A stretch of DNA of 64,000 nt from Pseudoalteromonas caenipelagi (GCF_013140855.1 NZ_JABBPG010000013.1:20391-84390); one strand, 5' to 3'; shown: positions 25,765-35,001, numbered from the stretch's first letter. The notes: generated by a model not told the origin, from the letters alone. Program-made: numbers and translations.

Positions 25765-26640
25765 ATGTCTTTGTTACGTTGTAATTTGAGTTTGCTACTG
25801 TACGCTCTAAACACACTTTTTTGGTGTGTCCCAATTTTTATATTTGGTCTGATTAAGTTATTACCAATAGCCCCACTGCAAAAGGCATGCAGTTGGTTAG
25901 CTAAGGGGTGTGCTGGCCTGTGGGTTGCTGGTAATACTTGGAATCAGAGATTACTCTCGCCGTTTTCTTTAAATGTCGTTGGTTTGGATAACCTTAAACA
26001 GCGTGACTGGTATCTAGTAATAGCAAATCATCAAAGTTGGGTTGATATTTTGGTTATGCAGCGTGTGTTGCACAAGAAAATCCCTTTCTTAAACTTCTTT
26101 TTGAAAAAAGAGTTGTTGTACGTGCCCTTTTTAGGCCTTGCTTGGTGGGCGCTAGACTTTCCATTTATGACCCGTACAAGTAAGAGCCAACTTAAGAAAA
26201 ACCCTAAACTCAAAGGCAAAGATGTTGAGACAACGCGCAAAGCCTGCGAAAAGTTTAAAACGATGCCGGTTAGTATTGTGAATTTTGTTGAGGGGACACG
26301 ATACACTGATGATAAACATCGCCGTCAAAACAGTCCATTTCAACATTTACTAAAACCGAAAGCTGGCGGAATAGCTTTTGTTATGCAAGCTATGGGCGAG
26401 CAAATTAGCAAAGTGGTTAATATTACTATTCACTACCCTGATGGGATCCCAACCTTTATTGACTTTGTCAGTGGTAGAGTTAAATGTGTGGATGTGCATA
26501 TCGAAATTTTGCCAGTCAGTGAAAACTTGATTGGTGATTATAGTAATGACAGTGATTTTAGAGTGCGTTTTCAAAGCGAACTGAACCACTTATGGCAACA
26601 AAAAGATAAACAACTGCAGCATCTAAGTGGTTCTAAGTAA
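25765..26640 (+). CDS. YihG-like lysophospholipid acyltransferase
   Basis: A 291-residue PlsC-type acyltransferase. The N-terminus has a membrane segment (LSLLLYALNTLFWCVPIFIF). The catalytic HxxxxD motif is NHQSWVDI near residue 91-98, block III is in FVEGTRYT near 175, and PKAGG near 198. Overall it resembles E. coli YihG, which acylates lysophosphatidic acid at sn-2 and influences vaccenate content. The next gene encodes a close paralogue, so the two may have different acyl-chain preferences or temperature ranges. Inner-membrane location. RBS is AAGGAAA. Confidence 0.88.
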   Translation: MSLLRCNLSLLLYALNTLFWCVPIFIFGLIKLLPIAPLQKACSWLAKGCAGLWVAGNTWNQRLLSPFSLNVVGLDNLKQRDWYLVIANHQSWVDILVMQRVLHKKIPFLNFFLKKELLYVPFLGLAWWALDFPFMTRTSKSQLKKNPKLKGKDVETTRKACEKFKTMPVSIVNFVEGTRYTDDKHRRQNSPFQHLLKPKAGGIAFVMQAMGEQISKVVNITIHYPDGIPTFIDFVSGRVKCVDVHIEILPVSENLIGDYSNDSDFRVRFQSELNHLWQQKDKQLQHLSGSK

Positions 26641-26659
26641 ATAGTCAGTGAGGTTGCTA

Positions 26660-27580
26660 ATGCTTAGAAATTTTTTACCAAATTGGTTTTTTGGCTTGTG
26701 CGCTACTTTAGTTTTATTTGTTAATACTATTGTTTGTGGCTTAGTCGTGTTTATTCTGGGCTTAGTAAAACTATGTTTACCTATAAATGCGGTATCTCAT
26801 CTTTTGCATATCGCATATGGTACGTGGTGCAAAGGAAATCGGCTGGGGTTAATGATAGGCTGTGAAGACCTTAACATCGACGTACCTGAGCAGGTAAGAC
26901 AGCAAGGTTGGTACCTACTTGTTTCAAATCATATTAGCTGGCTTGATATCGTGGTGCTCAGTGGTGTTGAAGCTCTGCCCGCGCCAAAATTTTTTCTCAA
27001 AGATGAGTTGAAATACATCCCTTTTATTGGCACTGGTGCTTGGGCTATGGGCATGCCGTTTATGAAGCGTGCCAGTAAAGCTCAAATAGCCAAAAACCCC
27101 AAACTAAAAGGTTTAGATGTTGAACGTACCAAGCGTAGCTGCGGTAACTTTAGACGGCACCCAACAACGGTAATTAACTTTGCTGAAGGAACGCGCTTTA
27201 CACCACAAAAACAGCGCAAACAAAGTAGTGAATATCAACACCTGCTTAAACCCAAAGCGGGAGGAACGGCATTTGCGTTAGAAGTGTTGAATGAACAACT
27301 AGATGGCTTATTGAACACGACACTGGTTTATCAGGCTCAAGGCCAACATATATGCAGAAGTTTTATGCTCGGTCAGTTACAAAGCATTCATGTAGCCATC
27401 GAATTGTATGATATGAACTCAGTACCACAAGGCAGTTATCAATTAGATAAAGACTATCGCATTCGTTTTCAAAATTTTTTAAATGCAATTTGGCACACTA
27501 AAGACGGACAAATAACACAACAGATGCTAGAGCATAGCAAAATGGACACGCAACCGAGTAAGGAAACGGCGCCACTATGA
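26660..27580 (+). CDS. Second YihG-like lysophospholipid acyltransferase
   Basis: Paralogue of the preceding gene, 20 bases downstream. The HxxxxD motif is NHISWLDI near residue 93-100, with FAEGTRFTPQKQRKQ near 178 and KPKAGGTAFALEVL near 200. One N-terminal transmembrane helix (LCATLVLFVNTIVCGLVVFI). I prefer the ATG at 26660, which has GAGG seven bases ahead, to an in-frame GTG 12 bases earlier. Its stop overlaps the start of the MscS-family gene by four bases (ATGA), so these three membrane genes form one operon. Tandem paralogues suggest remodelling of membrane lipids. Confidence 0.87.
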   Translation: MLRNFLPNWFFGLCATLVLFVNTIVCGLVVFILGLVKLCLPINAVSHLLHIAYGTWCKGNRLGLMIGCEDLNIDVPEQVRQQGWYLLVSNHISWLDIVVLSGVEALPAPKFFLKDELKYIPFIGTGAWAMGMPFMKRASKAQIAKNPKLKGLDVERTKRSCGNFRRHPTTVINFAEGTRFTPQKQRKQSSEYQHLLKPKAGGTAFALEVLNEQLDGLLNTTLVYQAQGQHICRSFMLGQLQSIHVAIELYDMNSVPQGSYQLDKDYRIRFQNFLNAIWHTKDGQITQQMLEHSKMDTQPSKETAPL

Positions 27581-28758
27581 CATTGGTACATTTAACAGAT
27601 TTATTCGACACTTGGTTTGCGAGCGTGCCTCAGGGGAGCTTGCTCAGTGCGCTCGCAGCAAACAGTGTAGGTTTTATTGGGCTTGTCTTGTTGTATTTAT
27701 TTACGAGACGCTTGGTCTTTCCAACGATTCAAAAAGGTCTTTTACGAGTCTCGCCTACCCGCATAGGTCACCTAGCGGCAGAGCTTAACAAAGTGACAGG
27801 GCGTTTAGCTGCTATGATCTGTTGCGTCGCATTTTTGGCCTTCAATGACAAGGTGCTAGTTGCTCCTGATTGGGTGATGGATCTACTGCAGTCTTTAGGG
27901 CAAGTGGTACTTGTGATCATCTCTGGTTTCTTGTTCAGTGGTATGGTCAATCTAGCCCATGCCATTTATAACCAGTTACGTTTTGCGCAAGATGTGCCAA
28001 TACAAGGTATCGTACAAGTAACTAAGCTGATGACATTTATTGTCAGCGGAATCTTAGTGATTAGTTTGGTATTAGATAAATCACCTACTTATATTTTGTC
28101 GGGGTTTGGTGCGATTGCGGCGATTACCCTATTGGTTTTCAAAGATACTATTTTAGGCTTGGTTGCGAGTATACAAATCGCTGCGAATCGTTTGGTAAAA
28201 ACAGGCGACTGGATCCAAGTTGATGCTTTTGGTGCCGATGGTGAAGTGATTGATTTAGGTTTAAATACAGTACGTGTGCGTAACTGGGATAATACCGTAA
28301 CCACTATTCCAACTTATATGCTTATTTCCGATTCATTTAAGAATTGGCGAGCGATGCAAGAATCTGCAGGACGGCGCATTAAACGCGCCATACTTGTGGA
28401 TATGCATAGTATTAAAGTACTAGATGAAAACGATGTAGTCAGATTACAACAAAAATTTAGTGAGTTAAAAAACCTCGAGCAATGGCCTGACAAAACCACT
28501 AATTTAGGGCTATTTCGCCGCTATGCCGAACAATATTTAGAAGAGCATCCAGCGATAAGCAAAGAATGTGTATTAATGGTCAGAGAGCTTGCTCCTGCAC
28601 ATAATGGTTTGCCGGTTGAATTTTACTGCTTTAGTGCAGATAAACGGTGGGTGGTTTATGAGCATTTACAAGCAGATATTTTTGACCATATGTTGGCAGT
28701 AATGGGCGATTTTGAGTTACGCCCATACCAAAACTTTTCAGGGCAGATGTGGCAGTAA
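27577..28758 (+). CDS. MscS-family mechanosensitive channel (YbdG-like)
   Basis: A 393-residue inner-membrane protein with about five predicted helices in the first 190 residues, the last being a pore-type helix rich in Gly, Ala and Ile (LSGFGAIAAITLLVFKDTILGLVASIQIAANRLV). The MscS beta domain follows, with GDWIQVDAFGADGEVIDLGL and VRVRNWDNTVTTIPTYMLISDSFKNW, a form typical of the YbdG/MscM branch. Such channels release solutes on hypo-osmotic shock. Co-transcription with two phospholipid acyltransferases is notable since gating depends on the bilayer. The 3' end overlaps the convergent chrA gene by 21 bases. Confidence 0.9.
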   Translation: MTLVHLTDLFDTWFASVPQGSLLSALAANSVGFIGLVLLYLFTRRLVFPTIQKGLLRVSPTRIGHLAAELNKVTGRLAAMICCVAFLAFNDKVLVAPDWVMDLLQSLGQVVLVIISGFLFSGMVNLAHAIYNQLRFAQDVPIQGIVQVTKLMTFIVSGILVISLVLDKSPTYILSGFGAIAAITLLVFKDTILGLVASIQIAANRLVKTGDWIQVDAFGADGEVIDLGLNTVRVRNWDNTVTTIPTYMLISDSFKNWRAMQESAGRRIKRAILVDMHSIKVLDENDVVRLQQKFSELKNLEQWPDKTTNLGLFRRYAEQYLEEHPAISKECVLMVRELAPAHNGLPVEFYCFSADKRWVVYEHLQADIFDHMLAVMGDFELRPYQNFSGQMWQ

Positions 28759-29871
28759 CATGCCCAATACACTAAATAGCAGTAACATCATCCAAATCGG
28801 CGGTTTAAAATATTTGAGTAATGCAAAGCCTGCAATCACAGCGGCGATGTGCCAAACAGAGTGAATCGCTGATTGCCAAATTGGGTTATAAAATGCCGCG
28901 CCTAACAAGCCTACTACGGCGGCATTTAATGCTGCTGTGATACTTGCAAATCGTGGTAAGGAGCTAAGCGATTGCCAGTTGTGATGGCATGCCCACATCA
29001 ACAGTAATCCCGGTAGGAAAATAGCAATGGTAGCTTGCAACGCTGATATGATGCTATGTGTTGCATCTAGTTCTGCACCTAAAAATGTGGCAATGCTAAA
29101 CATTGGTCCTGGTACTGCTTGCGCCGCGGCATAGGCGGTTAAAAAGCTTTCTTGGGCTAACTGCGGTACCGTATTTTGTAGCAGTGGCAGTACAACATGA
29201 CCACCACCAAATACCAATGCTCCGGCTTGGTAGAATTGCGCAAAAGTATCATTGGGCAGACTAAAAAAGGTTAAGACGAATAATCCAAAAAACAAAGCAA
29301 GTACTGGCCAATTAGGCGTTGAGGTTATGGTTTTTGGGCTATCTGGGACATTGCTAAAACGATAGATGCAGGCAATCAATGCCGTGCTTGCGAGTAACCA
29401 AAGTTGGGCATGCAAATTAGGAAAGGTTAATAAAATCAGAGTACTTGTAAAAGTAACTACTTTGAGTGGGATAGTTTTACAAAAACTGTTTGCCATGCTT
29501 AAAATCGCATCGGCAACGATAACAACAGCAAAAAGTTTTAGCCCTGAAATGATGTTATCGAGTGCGCCATGCATCTGTGAGGTGGTCATCGCGAGCATTA
29601 ACATGATCAAAAATGACGGTAACGTAAAGCCGATAAACGCGGCAATCCCGCCGATAATCCCCCCACGCTCTAGCCCTATCGCAAAACCCACTTGGCTAGA
29701 ACCAGGTCCAGGTAAAATTTGTGATAAGCTGATCATTGCACCGTACTGCTCATTACGGATCCAACCTAAGTTATCTACAAAATGCTTCTTAAATATGCCT
29801 AAATGTGCAGCTGGGCCGCCAAAGCTGGTACAGCCAAGTAAAAAAAATTGATAAAAAATACTCAGTGCCAT
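28738..29871 (-). CDS. chrA: Chromate transporter ChrA
   Basis: A 377-residue polytopic membrane protein made of two homologous CHR domains. Domain 1 begins FFLLGCTSFGGPAAHLGIF with the family motif FxxLGxxSFGGPxAH and has SQILPGPGSSQVGFAIG near residue 55; domain 2 has AGALVFGGGHVVLPLLQN near 220 and AQAVPGPMFSIATFLGAEL near 255. ChrA proteins efflux chromate or sulfate-like oxyanions. I start at the ATG at 29871, with AAGG upstream, rather than an in-frame start 39 bases earlier, because the CHR domain begins right there. No chrB or chrC is nearby, so chromate resistance itself is uncertain. Confidence 0.9.
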   Translation of the reverse strand: MALSIFYQFFLLGCTSFGGPAAHLGIFKKHFVDNLGWIRNEQYGAMISLSQILPGPGSSQVGFAIGLERGGIIGGIAAFIGFTLPSFLIMLMLAMTTSQMHGALDNIISGLKLFAVVIVADAILSMANSFCKTIPLKVVTFTSTLILLTFPNLHAQLWLLASTALIACIYRFSNVPDSPKTITSTPNWPVLALFFGLFVLTFFSLPNDTFAQFYQAGALVFGGGHVVLPLLQNTVPQLAQESFLTAYAAAQAVPGPMFSIATFLGAELDATHSIISALQATIAIFLPGLLLMWACHHNWQSLSSLPRFASITAALNAAVVGLLGAAFYNPIWQSAIHSVWHIAAVIAGFALLKYFKPPIWMMLLLFSVLGMLLPHLP

Positions 29872-30000
29872 GGTTTGCCTTGTGATACAGTTAACTTTGT
29901 ATGGTGACATGCTATTGTGACATATTTATTTCCACTTGATGTGTTTTATTGGATTCTTAAGCAAGTGACACAGTTATGTCAAAGTTAGAGGTGTTAGAAT

Positions 30001-30777
30001 TTGCAGCAATTAGTTTTGCCTTTGTTGTTTCTCTGCTTTTACTTGAGTAGTAATGCGTATGCTGAACATCGCGCTATTCATGTAGCGGTTGATCACGCCC
30101 CTCCGTATAGTTCGGTGAGTAATGAAGGCGAGTCTTCAGGTCTCATTTTGGATATCATTCGAGCTACTGCGGCAACTAAATATCAAATTCGCGCTGTGCC
30201 TTGCCCTGTTTCTCGGTGCTTACGTATGTTGGAACAAGGCGATGTGGATGTAATGGGGGGACTACTAAAAACACCCAAACGTCTAGAAACCATGGTTTTT
30301 GTAAACCCACCCTATATGGCACTTTCCTCTTCTTACGTTTTTTATGGTAAAAAAGGCAGTGACTTATCTGTTTCTCAATTCGAGGATCTGTATGGTAAGC
30401 GAATTGCGGTGATGAGAGGAGCCGCGTTTTTTGAGCGCTTTGACAAAGACAAAAAACTTAGCAAAGTAGATGTTACATCGGAGCAGGTCGCATTAGATTT
30501 GGTGTTAAAGGGTCGAGTAGACTTGGCTATTGCGATAGAAGATACCGCAGAAGTCGCCATGAAGGTGCTCAAACAGCCGATCTCTCAGCTAGAAAAAATG
30601 GACTATCGTCATACCAATGTTATTTACGGTTATATGGCATTTAGTCGGAAGTTTTCTCAAACACCAGCGGCGCAATACATCACAGAGGAAATGCAAGAAT
30701 TGGCTAAAAACAAGCTGTTAGATAAACTTATCGCCCCTTACGCTTTGCCGCCAATCCCTCCCGAACTGATGCAATAA
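30001..30777 (+). CDS. Periplasmic solute-binding protein, family 3
   Basis: A 258-residue exported binding protein. The signal peptide QQLVLPLLFLCFYLSSNAYA is cleaved after AYA, and the mature part opens IHVAVDHAPPYSSVSNEGESSGLILDIIRA, which is the family 3 (amino-acid-binding-like) lobe 1. Later motifs are VDVMGGLLKTPKRLETMVF and GKRIAVMRGAAFFERF. There is no ABC permease or ATPase nearby, so it may act as a stand-alone sensor or scavenger. The start codon is TTG, chosen because AGAGGTG lies seven bases before it and the signal peptide would otherwise be lost. Confidence 0.8.
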   Translation: MQQLVLPLLFLCFYLSSNAYAEHRAIHVAVDHAPPYSSVSNEGESSGLILDIIRATAATKYQIRAVPCPVSRCLRMLEQGDVDVMGGLLKTPKRLETMVFVNPPYMALSSSYVFYGKKGSDLSVSQFEDLYGKRIAVMRGAAFFERFDKDKKLSKVDVTSEQVALDLVLKGRVDLAIAIEDTAEVAMKVLKQPISQLEKMDYRHTNVIYGYMAFSRKFSQTPAAQYITEEMQELAKNKLLDKLIAPYALPPIPPELMQ

Positions 30778-30851
30778 GCGGCATAAATTAATACACCATT
30801 CATGCAGTACTCGTTAGCCTAAGCAAAAAATTGTTTGGGGAAAACCATATA

Positions 30852-31478
30852 ATGAACAAACAAAAGATGATTGCGCTAACACTGGGTCTGGCATTATTAA
30901 GCGGTTGTGAAATGACAAATACAGGCAAAGGTGCGTCGATTGGTGCTGCTACAGGTGCTGTGCTAGGTAAAGCAACGGGTAATCATAAAGATAAGCGCAT
31001 TTTTATTGGTGCAGCAATTGGCGCGATAGCCGGCGCTGCAATTGGCGATTATATGGATAAACAAGAAGCTGCTTTTAGAAAAGAATTAGCAGGGTCAGGC
31101 GTTGAGGTTATCCGTGAAGGCAATAATATGCGCCTTGTCATGCCAAGTAATATCACTTTTGCATCAGGCCAAGCGAGTATCTCTCCAAATTTTTATAATA
31201 CTTTAGATGCCATTACCAAAGTGATGAACAAGTATGAAAAAACGTTTTTAACAATTGTTGGGCATACAGACAGTACTGGTTCAACGCAGCTGAACCAGCA
31301 ATTGAGTGTACAAAGAGCCAACAGCGTCAAGAATTATTTGCTAGGTCAGCAAGTCTTGGCAGCTCGCCTTCATACTCAGGGGATGGGCGAATCGGCCCCT
31401 ATTGCCAGCAATGCTAATGAGCAAGGTAGAGCAAAGAATAGGCGTGTAGAAATTCAAATTGTGCCAAACCAAGCATAA
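30852..31478 (+). CDS. OmpA-family lipoprotein with glycine-zipper domain (YiaD-like)
   Basis: This 208-residue lipoprotein has a signal MNKQKMIALTLGLALLSGC (lipobox LSGC), a glycine-zipper region (about 25-70: GASIGAATGAVLGKATG and IGAAIGAIAGAAIGDYM) that probably inserts in or packs on the outer membrane, and a C-terminal OmpA domain (about 100-205) with TIVGHTDSTGSTQLNQQLS and the NRRVEIQI ending that binds peptidoglycan. YiaD/PdsO-like proteins stabilise the envelope. The start ATG at 30852 has GGGGAAA upstream; an earlier in-frame start would disrupt the signal. Confidence 0.9.
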   Translation: MNKQKMIALTLGLALLSGCEMTNTGKGASIGAATGAVLGKATGNHKDKRIFIGAAIGAIAGAAIGDYMDKQEAAFRKELAGSGVEVIREGNNMRLVMPSNITFASGQASISPNFYNTLDAITKVMNKYEKTFLTIVGHTDSTGSTQLNQQLSVQRANSVKNYLLGQQVLAARLHTQGMGESAPIASNANEQGRAKNRRVEIQIVPNQA

Positions 31479-31583
31479 TGACAATGCTATTAGAATATAC
31501 GTGACGCTAAAGAAACGTGCGGCTCAACTTATCAAATGCAAAAAAATTTGAAAGATAATCAGGCCCTAATACGTGTGTTGAAA

Positions 31584-31607
31584 AAAGCGGTGTGTTGACA
31601 CCGCTTT
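31584..31607. terminator. Intrinsic terminator, mainly for the S41/beta-lactamase-like gene
   Basis: AAAGCGGTGT, loop GTTG, ACACCGCTTT is a perfect ten-pair stem; the A-run on the left makes a U-tail on the minus strand, twelve bases past the stop of the gene at 31620. Confidence 0.88.
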
Positions 31608-31619
31608 ATATTGTTGGGA

Positions 31620-34199
31620 TTAGTTAGAGTCGGCCAGTTGCAGTGCCAAGTGTAAAATAGTATTCAAAGCTTCATAATTGGCCTCGTGGTTGTCATCACC
31701 ATTACTTAGCAAAATGACGCCATTTTGAGTTTTTAAGTTACCAATCATGCGAGACATAACACCTGGGTCTGAACCATCATGGTGAATATAGTCGCCGTCA
31801 AGCTCCCAAAAGTAGCCAATATCACGGCTAGGTACTGGAGTTGTTGTTTGTGGACTCAACATCGTCTCAACTGCGGTCGCTGAAAGTACCTGTTGTTGCC
31901 CTATTTTTCCGTGATTCATACTGGCAATTAAAAACCGAGCTAAATCGTTAACGGTAGAAATGGCAGAACCATCGGCGTAGGTGATTGCACCATAGTTCGG
32001 CATAGCTATGCGCTCGCCTGTTTCTGGGTGGTAAACAAAACGCGTTGCTACATTATCATCAGGTTTACCAACGCCCCATGTACTGTTTTGCATATTCAGA
32101 GGTGTGAAAATATAGTTTTGTGCAAGTTCCACAAATGGCGTATTACACTTTTGCTCCAACGCGTATGCGGCAACGGCGGTGGCAATATTTGAGTAGATGT
32201 ATACCTCATTGGTGTTGAAACCATATTGAGAGGTAAAGTTTGCAGGTTGATAATAGCGACCATCACGATTTAGATAATCAGATAAATAAAGTGAAAGATC
32301 TGGGTTTATCTGTGGGTCACAGTTGTTGGTGCCCAGCATAGCATCACTCATGTTTTGTTTTGTCTCGTGAATATAATAAGCACACAAATACGCCGGAGTG
32401 GCGTCAATGATACCGCTGGTGTGTGTGACCAAATGTCGTAAAGTAACAGGTGTTTGCTGAGCAGGCGTGACGTCGATGGCAAAAGGCAAAAGAGCAGAAA
32501 TGTTTTCATCAAGTGAAATGGTTTGCTCGGTTATTGCATGCGCTAATGTAGCACCGACCAGTGTTTTGCTTAATGAGGCAATGTAAAAAGGAGTATCAGC
32601 GTTAACGGGTGTGTTTTGCTCATCAGCAATACCAAAGCCTTTGGCATATCTAATCTTGCCATTGTTAATAACGGCAACAGCAAGTCCAGGTATTTCACCT
32701 TGCGCTACTTGCCTTGTAACTTGTTGCTCAAAGTCGTTAATACTTATTTGAGGTGACGTTTGCTTGCCCATCACTTTAAGTGCGTAGTTGTAAGTTGCAA
32801 ATCTCTGTAAATCGTTTTCTAGGTTTGTATAGGCGCTGATGTGTACGTCAGGTTGTAAGCCCGAGAGCTCAAAACTCTCTCCTTTTGCATTATTGTATAC
32901 CTCATTGGATAAGCCAATCTCCCAGCCATTGGGTAAGGTAAAACTGAGAATATCAGAAAACGCACCTGAGGTTTCTTCACCAACTTGGGTTACGTGAGGA
33001 AGCTGCTTCATGGCCATCGCAAACACTTCACCAGCGCTGACCGTCATTTGACTGGTTAACATATAAACGGGTTTAGTATAAGCATCGCTTTCACTGCCAA
33101 TTAAGAAAACCTTTGGTGCGGTTCTGCCTGAGCGATTAATTGCCTGTTTTTTATAAGCCATCTGACGTTTATCTGTAAAGTGATTGGCAATAATTGTGGC
33201 AATAACATCGTTTCCGCCAAGGTTATTTCTAATATCTAAAATAAGTCCATCGGTGTCTTTGAGATCGCTCATAACAGTGTTGATTAATGCTTTCGCTGCC
33301 GCCAATTGCTCTTTCTCTGTTGCATTAGTGTCTGAATGATAGTGCGCCATATTATTGATTACTAAAATACCAACATTATCTGGTGTTACTCCCCATATCA
33401 GGGTGTTAGAGTCAGTATCTTGAGGAAAACTCTTAAAACTATCTGTGGTAACGTAACTGGCGGTGGTGTTGTAGTAGTCGGCCAACATATCGTTGATGAC
33501 GTCCTCAGAGTCTACTTGTAATCCAAAGCGCAGGTATGAACGGGCCTTACCGTGTGCGCTTCTGAGCAAGGGGGCTGGCTTCATATTTGAAAAATATTTG
33601 CTGCCTTCGTTTATCGAAACATGTGCGTCTTGCAATGGCGCAACCATTTGTGCAAGCACATCAAATAGCTCTTCGTCAGTCATGCTATCGTGAATCTGCC
33701 GGGCATAAGTAGTATATTGAGCTTGCCAATCAATATCGCGTAACTCAAAAAATGCGTAATAATCATTGAACGAGTGCCAAAAATACTCAAAAACTTGGCT
33801 GGGAGTGCTTGATTGAGTAGCCTGAATTGGCGTTTTACACGACACCGGGAGTTCTTCTACTTTGAAAAGCGTTTCGCTCTGCACGCTATCTTTTTCGATA
33901 ATATCTAGAATATGGGGGGTCGTGATAAGCAACATGCCGACGTGATCTTGCACGAACTCTTGATAACTTTTATCACTGATTTGTGTACATGCATAACTGT
34001 TATATTCATAGTGTTTGATGCGTCCATCAGCAATGGATAGAACCGTTCCATATGCTTTTTTATCCCAAACGCCTTGGATTTTATTAACCTGATAATGATC
34101 TTTGATCAGTATGCTGTGTTTGTCGTTATTGTCGTTACACCCACTGAGCAATAGGCTGGTTGCTATCGTAAACGCCATTATATTTATGTTTGGTTTCAT
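31620..34199 (-). CDS. Lipoprotein fusing an S41 peptidase and a serine beta-lactamase-like domain
   Basis: An 859-residue predicted lipoprotein (MKPNINIMAFTIATSLLLSGC, lipobox LSGC). The first half, about residues 110-470, is a peptidase S41 domain: DGLILDIRNNLGGND, then the nucleophile in TVSAGEVFAMAMKQLP (Ser388) and VGEETSGAFSDIL, so it lacks the lysine of CtpA-type enzymes and looks like the S41B branch. The second half, about 500-859, is a penicillin-binding/class C beta-lactamase fold: SLSK at 542-545, YSN later, and HHDGSDPGV near the end in place of KTG. Two serine hydrolases in one chain suggest a peptide- or peptidoglycan-degrading outer-membrane enzyme. ATG start preferred because AAGGA precedes it. 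Confidence 0.87.
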   Translation of the reverse strand: MKPNINIMAFTIATSLLLSGCNDNNDKHSILIKDHYQVNKIQGVWDKKAYGTVLSIADGRIKHYEYNSYACTQISDKSYQEFVQDHVGMLLITTPHILDIIEKDSVQSETLFKVEELPVSCKTPIQATQSSTPSQVFEYFWHSFNDYYAFFELRDIDWQAQYTTYARQIHDSMTDEELFDVLAQMVAPLQDAHVSINEGSKYFSNMKPAPLLRSAHGKARSYLRFGLQVDSEDVINDMLADYYNTTASYVTTDSFKSFPQDTDSNTLIWGVTPDNVGILVINNMAHYHSDTNATEKEQLAAAKALINTVMSDLKDTDGLILDIRNNLGGNDVIATIIANHFTDKRQMAYKKQAINRSGRTAPKVFLIGSESDAYTKPVYMLTSQMTVSAGEVFAMAMKQLPHVTQVGEETSGAFSDILSFTLPNGWEIGLSNEVYNNAKGESFELSGLQPDVHISAYTNLENDLQRFATYNYALKVMGKQTSPQISINDFEQQVTRQVAQGEIPGLAVAVINNGKIRYAKGFGIADEQNTPVNADTPFYIASLSKTLVGATLAHAITEQTISLDENISALLPFAIDVTPAQQTPVTLRHLVTHTSGIIDATPAYLCAYYIHETKQNMSDAMLGTNNCDPQINPDLSLYLSDYLNRDGRYYQPANFTSQYGFNTNEVYIYSNIATAVAAYALEQKCNTPFVELAQNYIFTPLNMQNSTWGVGKPDDNVATRFVYHPETGERIAMPNYGAITYADGSAISTVNDLARFLIASMNHGKIGQQQVLSATAVETMLSPQTTTPVPSRDIGYFWELDGDYIHHDGSDPGVMSRMIGNLKTQNGVILLSNGDDNHEANYEALNTILHLALQLADSN

Positions 34200-34427
34200 C
34201 TCACTATTCCTTGAAGTGCAATTATTAGCAGCAAAGTCTAGAGAGGTTACCTGTGCATTACTGTTGGAGAATGGCAAAGAAATGTAAGTAAGTTACCGTA
34301 TTACCTACATATTCATACATATATTAGCATTAGGGAATGTTAATAGAGCGACCTATTATACATGCCGCTCTGTTTGGTGGGGCGATGCGTGTTTAAGCTA
34401 TCAAATTTTTATATAGTAATAGAGCTG

Positions 34428-34772
34428 CTAAAATACCTGACAAACTTCATCTGCCTTACAGGTGATCACACTAACGTTTTGGTAGCCAAGTCGTGTAAGC
34501 TGCTCTGCCGCAAATACTGCTCGGCCACCTGCAGCGCAATGTACATATATTGGGCGTTGTGCATCCTTTTCTAATTCAGGCAATTTAAACTCGAGTAAAC
34601 CTCTTGGAATATTAACTGCCTTCGGTGCTGCTTTTGCCTGAAACTCAGCAGGCTCTCGTACGTCTATTAATAGCCCTTGGTTTTGCTCTATTTCTGTTTT
34701 CGCCTGTAGTGCCGTCAGGCACCTTTGATTGGGTCTTACAATTTTAAGTAGATCTTGAACTGGGGTTAGCAT
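34428..34772 (-). CDS. Single-domain rhodanese (sulfurtransferase)
   Basis: A 114-residue cytosolic rhodanese domain that moves sulfane sulfur through a cysteine persulfide. LLIDVREPAEFQAKAAPKAVNIP precedes the active-site loop VHCAAGGRA with catalytic Cys79. It is homologous to the rhodanese half of E. coli YgaP. The upstream neighbour, two bases away, encodes the DUF2892 membrane segment that forms the other half of YgaP, so here YgaP is encoded as two genes. The pair is divergent from a BigR/YgaV-like repressor, and control by sulfide or polysulfide is likely. Confidence 0.9.
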   Translation of the reverse strand: MLTPVQDLLKIVRPNQRCLTALQAKTEIEQNQGLLIDVREPAEFQAKAAPKAVNIPRGLLEFKLPELEKDAQRPIYVHCAAGGRAVFAAEQLTRLGYQNVSVITCKADEVCQVF

Positions 34773-34774
34773 GT

Positions 34775-34963
34775 TTACTCCTTTACACCTAGCTGTTTAA
34801 GTAGCGTGATCATCGGACACCAATTGGTAAATGCCGATTGGATTAAGTTAGCAGCAATAAAGACACTAAACCATATCCAATTGGCATTTACATACTGGGT
34901 GAGTACAAGAGATAGCAGCAACATTAGGCCTGCAATGAGTCTTAGCATGGGGTTTAGTTTCAT
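34775..34963 (-). CDS. DUF2892 inner-membrane protein (YgaP membrane half)
   Basis: A 62-residue protein with two hydrophobic helices (LRLIAGLMLLLSLVLT and WIWFSVFIAANLIQSAFT) and the conserved NWCPMITLLKQLGV tail of DUF2892, the same module that anchors E. coli YgaP in the membrane. The Cys in NWCP is conserved in the family. It is the first gene of the minus-strand pair; its promoter region contains a perfect 10-bp inverted repeat. It probably recruits or works with the rhodanese at the membrane, as the fused form does. Confidence 0.88.
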   Translation of the reverse strand: MKLNPMLRLIAGLMLLLSLVLTQYVNANWIWFSVFIAANLIQSAFTNWCPMITLLKQLGVKE

Positions 34964-34977
34964 GATCGATATTCTCT

Positions 34978-35001
34978 TAATATTAGTAATAACTAATATT
35001 A
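34978..35001. promoter_or_regulatory. Operator for the BigR/YgaV-like repressor
   Basis: TAATATTAGT, spacer AATA, ACTAATATTA is a perfect 10-bp inverted repeat. It lies 15 bases upstream of the DUF2892 start and overlaps the -35 element of the repressor's promoter, so one site would silence both divergent units. AT-rich palindromes of this type are the known BigR/YgaV boxes. Confidence 0.8.

Noticed and set aside
28738..29871. ChrA as sign of a metal-resistance island
   Set aside because: No chrB, chrC, transposase or other resistance gene is near, and base composition does not differ visibly from neighbours.
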